Shown here piece after piece: positions 60,700 through 64,000 of a stretch of 64,000 nt of DNA. The position numbers and the translations under genes are program-made. The DNA is from Ceratotherium simum simum. Lineage: Eukaryota > Chordata > Mammalia > Perissodactyla > Rhinocerotidae. The notes beneath the pieces are model-generated. The model ran no database searches and was not told where the DNA came from. It worked only from the letters and a program-made list of their open reading frames with translations. The stretch lies in assembly GCF_000283155.1 (NCBI RefSeq), contig NW_004454182.1, forward strand, positions 3,776,630 to 3,840,629, read 5' to 3'. The stretch's first letter is position 1. Every line of letters starts with the position of its first letter.

Positions 60700-61850
60700 T
60701 CAAACTGCCACACTTATTGAAGATATTTTCTATATTGAATATTTGGCTTATCATCCTCGACTCATTACTTAACACTCCCATCTGACTTTTATTTCCATTT
60801 CTTCACTAATTCTATTCTCACTAAATCCCTAACTTCCACATCACTAAATCTAGTGGGCACATCATCATTTATACACTCCAGCATTGACCCGTTTGCTCAT
60901 TCCACTTTTTCCAGTTTAAGACAGTATTTTACATTTTCTTCCGTGATACCCCATGATCCAAGTTTTTCCCAAATTCTCATGCTCGTTTCTCCCAGTCTTC
61001 TTTGCCAGCATTTACTCATCTAACTGATTCTTAAAAGTTAGTTCCCCGTGTCTACGTTTTAGGTCTTATTTCCATCTTATTTTCTCCTCTCTTCCCTTTT
61101 CTTTCTAAATTTCCATCCAAGGATATCTATCCACTTTGCTCTTACAGATTTTATGATAGTCTGGACACAGAAAACTCAAATTAAATATTTCAAATGCAGA
61201 TCTCTCTGCTGAACTCAAGTCCAGTATATCCAGCTGTGATTGACATCTGCAATTGGATGCAAACACTTTCAAATACAGTGTTTTCAAAACTACTGTGTCC
61301 TCTTTTCCATTCCTTATATGGTATATCACTAAATTGTACCATTGTCCTCAAAAAGGTTCAAGCCCAAAACATGGGACTTTGAATTCTCATTCATATAGCC
61401 CCATTTATATTACCTCTTTAGTATCACTGACACCTTTCTTCTGTGTAATCCAAGCCATCATTTAAAAACCATCTTTGGAATTTCAATAGTTTCTAGTATC
61501 TTTCTTTATGGAATCTATTTTCCACAATGTAACAAGAAGGGTCTACTTAAAACACAATCTGATTATTTTGCACTTCTGCCTAAAACCCTGTAGTAGTTTT
61601 CCATTTCCTTTAGAAGAAAGTCCAACATTTTTACCATGGTTTTACAGGATTTGTCTTTGTTCATCTATTTAGAATCTTCTTCCATCACTCTCCTGTTTGT
61701 TCTTAATATCTATTCACGCCAAACTCTTTCAATATCATAGTCATTTCTAGGTCTGTTCTTAACTCCATGGCTTGGGACCATCTAAAACATCTGCTTGAAA
61801 CAGTCATTCTCATCCACCTTTCCTTCTTTCCCAGCTCAACCTAACTGTCA
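60700..61850 (+). mobile_element. L2 LINE, sense, RT 3' half
   Basis: 'ctgctgaactcaagtccagt' + 'tatccagctgtgattgacat' + ctgcaattggatg corresponds to the L2 RT segment after the YADD box. 'cctgtagtagttttccattt' + 'ggttttacaggatttgtctt' is the later ORF2 part, and 'ctcatccacctttccttctt' leads toward the 3' UTR. Frameshifts and stops are common. Confidence 0.65.
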
Positions 61851-62440
61851 CTTAGGACACTGTTTCTATCTCTGGCAATTTTAAATTCCCATGACATACA
61901 TTCATCTGGCACACTCTGGAAAGATTTTTCACTCGATTGTATCTCTACTGCACTAGACTGTTTAATCACATCAGGAAGAAAGACTTTTGAGGGAAGCAGG
62001 ACACAACTATCTCTTTCTATGCTAAACTCTGAGAGAGGGTGGCCCAATGGATGCCAAGTGCTATACCCCTTTCAATACAAAAGCCACTATCTCTACGCAA
62101 GCAGGGTGACTGGATCATGATGAGTTTTGTAACCAGCCATTGAACTGTATGCAAAAGGAAAAGGTCTTTCTGACTCTTACATCTTGGAACTGAGTCTGGA
62201 TTGATGGTCTATATTCTTTCTTCCCTATAGTGAGTTAAATCTAAGAAACACATTGTCCTTTCCAACATCCTGACTTGTGCTGAAGCCACCCAGTCTATTA
62301 CGGTTTTGTATATTCTTGAATTTCAGTCATGGTCAGGCTTTTTGTATTTTTTCTTTTCCAAGATACACTTCAGTACTTATATAAGTAAGAGGAATAAATA
62401 GCTGCATGTGGAAAAGGGTACTGTTAATTTCAATCAAATT
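61851..62440. other. Intergenic sequence, no gene seen
   Basis: No motif recognised. The 68-codon minus frame at 61841-62047 is unsupported. Confidence 0.4.
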
Positions 62441-62447
62441 TCTAGTT

Positions 62448-62547
62448 TCTATCCAGCAGGGATATGCTCTTATAAACAAATCCCTGGCAATATTCTAGGA
62501 GCTAAATTTATAGAGATGAAAAGACATAATATCTGTCCTCAAGAAGT
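62448..62547 (-). mobile_element. L2 3' end, antisense (left part, split by LTR)
   Basis: 'ggcaatattctaggagctaa' and 'ctgtcctcaagaagtgtgac' fit the antisense L2 3' end (…tgttctaggtgctgggg…ccctcatggagcttaca). Confidence 0.45.
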
Positions 62548-62959
62548 GTGACAGACCATTTTATGTGTCAACTTGCATGGGCTGCTGTACCCAATTATTC
62601 AATGAAACACTAATCTAGGTTTTGTTGTGAAAGTATTCTGTACATGTGATTAAAATCCATGATGAGTTGATTTAAGTATAGGGGACTACGCTGGGAAATC
62701 TGGGTGGGCCTGATTCAATTAACTGAAAGGACTTAAGAGCAGAGCTGAGGCTTCCCAGAAGAAGAAGAAATTCCGCCTGTGGACAGCAGTTTCAGCTTCA
62801 GCTGTGCCAAGAGTCCCAGCCTGCCTTTCCTGACAGCATGTCTTAGGGATTGCGTTTTGTCTAGCTAGCCTTTGTCATCACATAAGCCAATCCCTTGCAA
62901 TAAATCTCTTAATATATATCTCCTAGTGGTTCTGTTTCTCTGGCTGAACACGGACTTGT
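62548..62959 (+). mobile_element. Solo LTR, ERV-L type, sense, inside L2
   Basis: Near the start it reads accattttatgtgtcaactt then gcatgggctg. It continues with 'tctgggtgggcctgattcaa', 'cataagccaatcccttgcaa' + taaatctctt and 'ggttctgtttctctggctga', ending near 'cggacttgtaaaa'. The layout equals the LTRs at 14024 and 28755. Ends are approximate (about 10 bases). Antisense L2-like sequence lies on both sides. Confidence 0.72.
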
Positions 62960-63770
62960 AAAAGAAGGAGAGAGAGCCAAGTAAGCCAATGATGACAACT
63001 AGAAGAGGCACAAAGATGATACAGAAGAGGAAGCATTTTGCCTATACAAGGGGAGATATGGGGGCTCCATAAACGTTACAGAGAAGTTAGAAATTATACT
63101 AATGAATGATGGTCTAATCAGATAACAAGGTAAAGAGAACCAAAAGCAGTAAGAAAAAGCACATGAAAAAAGGCACGGAGGCATGGAATCACATGTTAGG
63201 TTTTGGGGAAAAAAAGGGAGTTCACTTAAATGTATGACTAAATGGAAGAAATAAAGTGACAGATGATGAATTTAGGCACAGTTAAACATAGATCATGAAA
63301 GTCATTAGATGTCAGGTGAAGGTGTTCTGATAAGGTTTGAGCTATAAGGAAAGATATAATGTTGGGTAAAAATACAAGCAAAATTTGCATTTTATAAAAA
63401 GGAACTTTTTCTACTATGAGGGTGATGGATAAGAATGGAGCATATAAGAAGATATAAGGTAAATAAGAGGCACATTCAGTGTTAACATGAGAGATGTTGA
63501 GATCCTGAAACAGGACAGTGTGATTATGGTGGAAATAAGGGAACTAATTATAGATATATTCAAGAGGATTTAATTACCAATTGAATATGGGGAATAAGGG
63601 AGTTTTCTGAGTCTAGAAAGGCACTACATTTATAACTATACTCAAAGAACCAGTACCAGTAATGAAGATACTCAGATCAAGAAGGGAAATACAATACTTG
63701 AGGATAGAAGGAATGTAAAATGAGTTCAATATTAAATATATGGGCATCAGACGCATGTGAGATGCCACTT
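62960..63770 (-). mobile_element. L2 LINE, antisense (right part)
   Basis: 'aaaggcacggaggcatggaa', 'aacatagatcatgaaagtca' and 'gctataaggaaagatataat' follow antisense L2 from the 3' UTR into ORF2. Divergence is high and the right limit is unclear. Confidence 0.5.
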
Positions 63771-63782
63771 ACACTATACTAG

Positions 63783-64000
63783 TGTGTATTAGGATTTCAT
63801 TCAGCTATGAGTTACAGAAAACCTCCACTTGAGTGACTTAAACAAGTAGAAGTTTATTGTCATCAGATTATGCAAAATCTTGAGATTGGCCATCCAAGGT
63901 GGTTATGGTGTTCAGTATTGCTGCTGAGGGCTCAGGCTTCTTCAGTCTTCTGAACTAGTTTCTGCTGAACTAGCAGGAAGGGTACAGTATTATTCCTCAT
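63783..64000 (+). mobile_element. Interspersed repeat of unknown class, cut by window end
   Basis: 'ttaggatttcattcagctat' + gagttacagaaaacc, then 'tgagtgacttaaacaagtag' + aagtttatt and 'ccatccaaggtggttatggt' resemble a common mammalian medium-reiterated repeat. I cannot name it, and it runs off the window. Confidence 0.35.

Noticed and set aside
60443..60781. 112-codon minus frame
   Set aside because: No recognisable domain and overlaps the left edge of an L2 copy; not supported.

Overview
This window looks like mammalian nuclear DNA from an odd-toed ungulate, most probably a horse or other equid. The main evidence is at least eight copies of a tRNA-derived SINE. Its head reads roughly GGGGCTGGCC..GTGGCGTAGTGGTTAAGTTCGCAC, and its tail carries 'gctaacatctgtgccaatcttcctc'-type motifs. 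I recognise this as the Equine Repetitive Element (ERE). The background is AT-rich and also contains MIR, L2, L1, MER-type DNA transposons and class III-like retroviral LTRs, as in any placental mammal. The species call is inference; no tool was run.

I find no intact protein-coding gene, no convincing exon, and no rRNA or tRNA gene. All long open frames are under 150 codons and fall in repeats, microsatellites or random AT-rich sequence. The window behaves as a gene desert or the inside of a very long intron. The only gene-derived sequence I recognise is a broken SUMO2-type processed pseudogene (about 54.49-55.17 kb).

Layout: 0-9 kb holds an antisense LTR, three ERE copies of the longer-tailed form, an L1 3' tail, an L2 piece, a MaLR-type LTR and several MIRs. 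9-21 kb is mostly unassigned sequence with a (GGAA)n microsatellite, an ERV-L-type LTR, a MIR and a MER5A. 21-29 kb holds two ERE copies and a 1.1 kb L1 ORF2 remnant. 28.7-35 kb is LTR-rich and includes a retroviral pol 3' fragment split by a MER8 transposon. 36-39.6 kb holds an ERE and a long antisense L2 split by a Tigger-like DNA transposon that still has a 109-codon open frame. 39.6-43 kb is almost free of recognisable repeats. 43-53 kb holds a MER20 with a perfect target duplication, two ERE copies, L2, LTRs, a (CTAT)n microsatellite and two L1 3' ends. 53-58 kb holds the SUMO2 pseudogene next to retroviral pol pieces in opposite orientations. 58-64 kb is L2 in both orientations, with another LTR inserted in one copy.

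The informative content is the nesting order of transposons, their target-site duplications and the microsatellites. I did not find a new biological system and do not claim one. The least explained stretches are about 49.27-50.60 kb (complex, not assigned) and 39.6-41.9 kb (repeat-poor).
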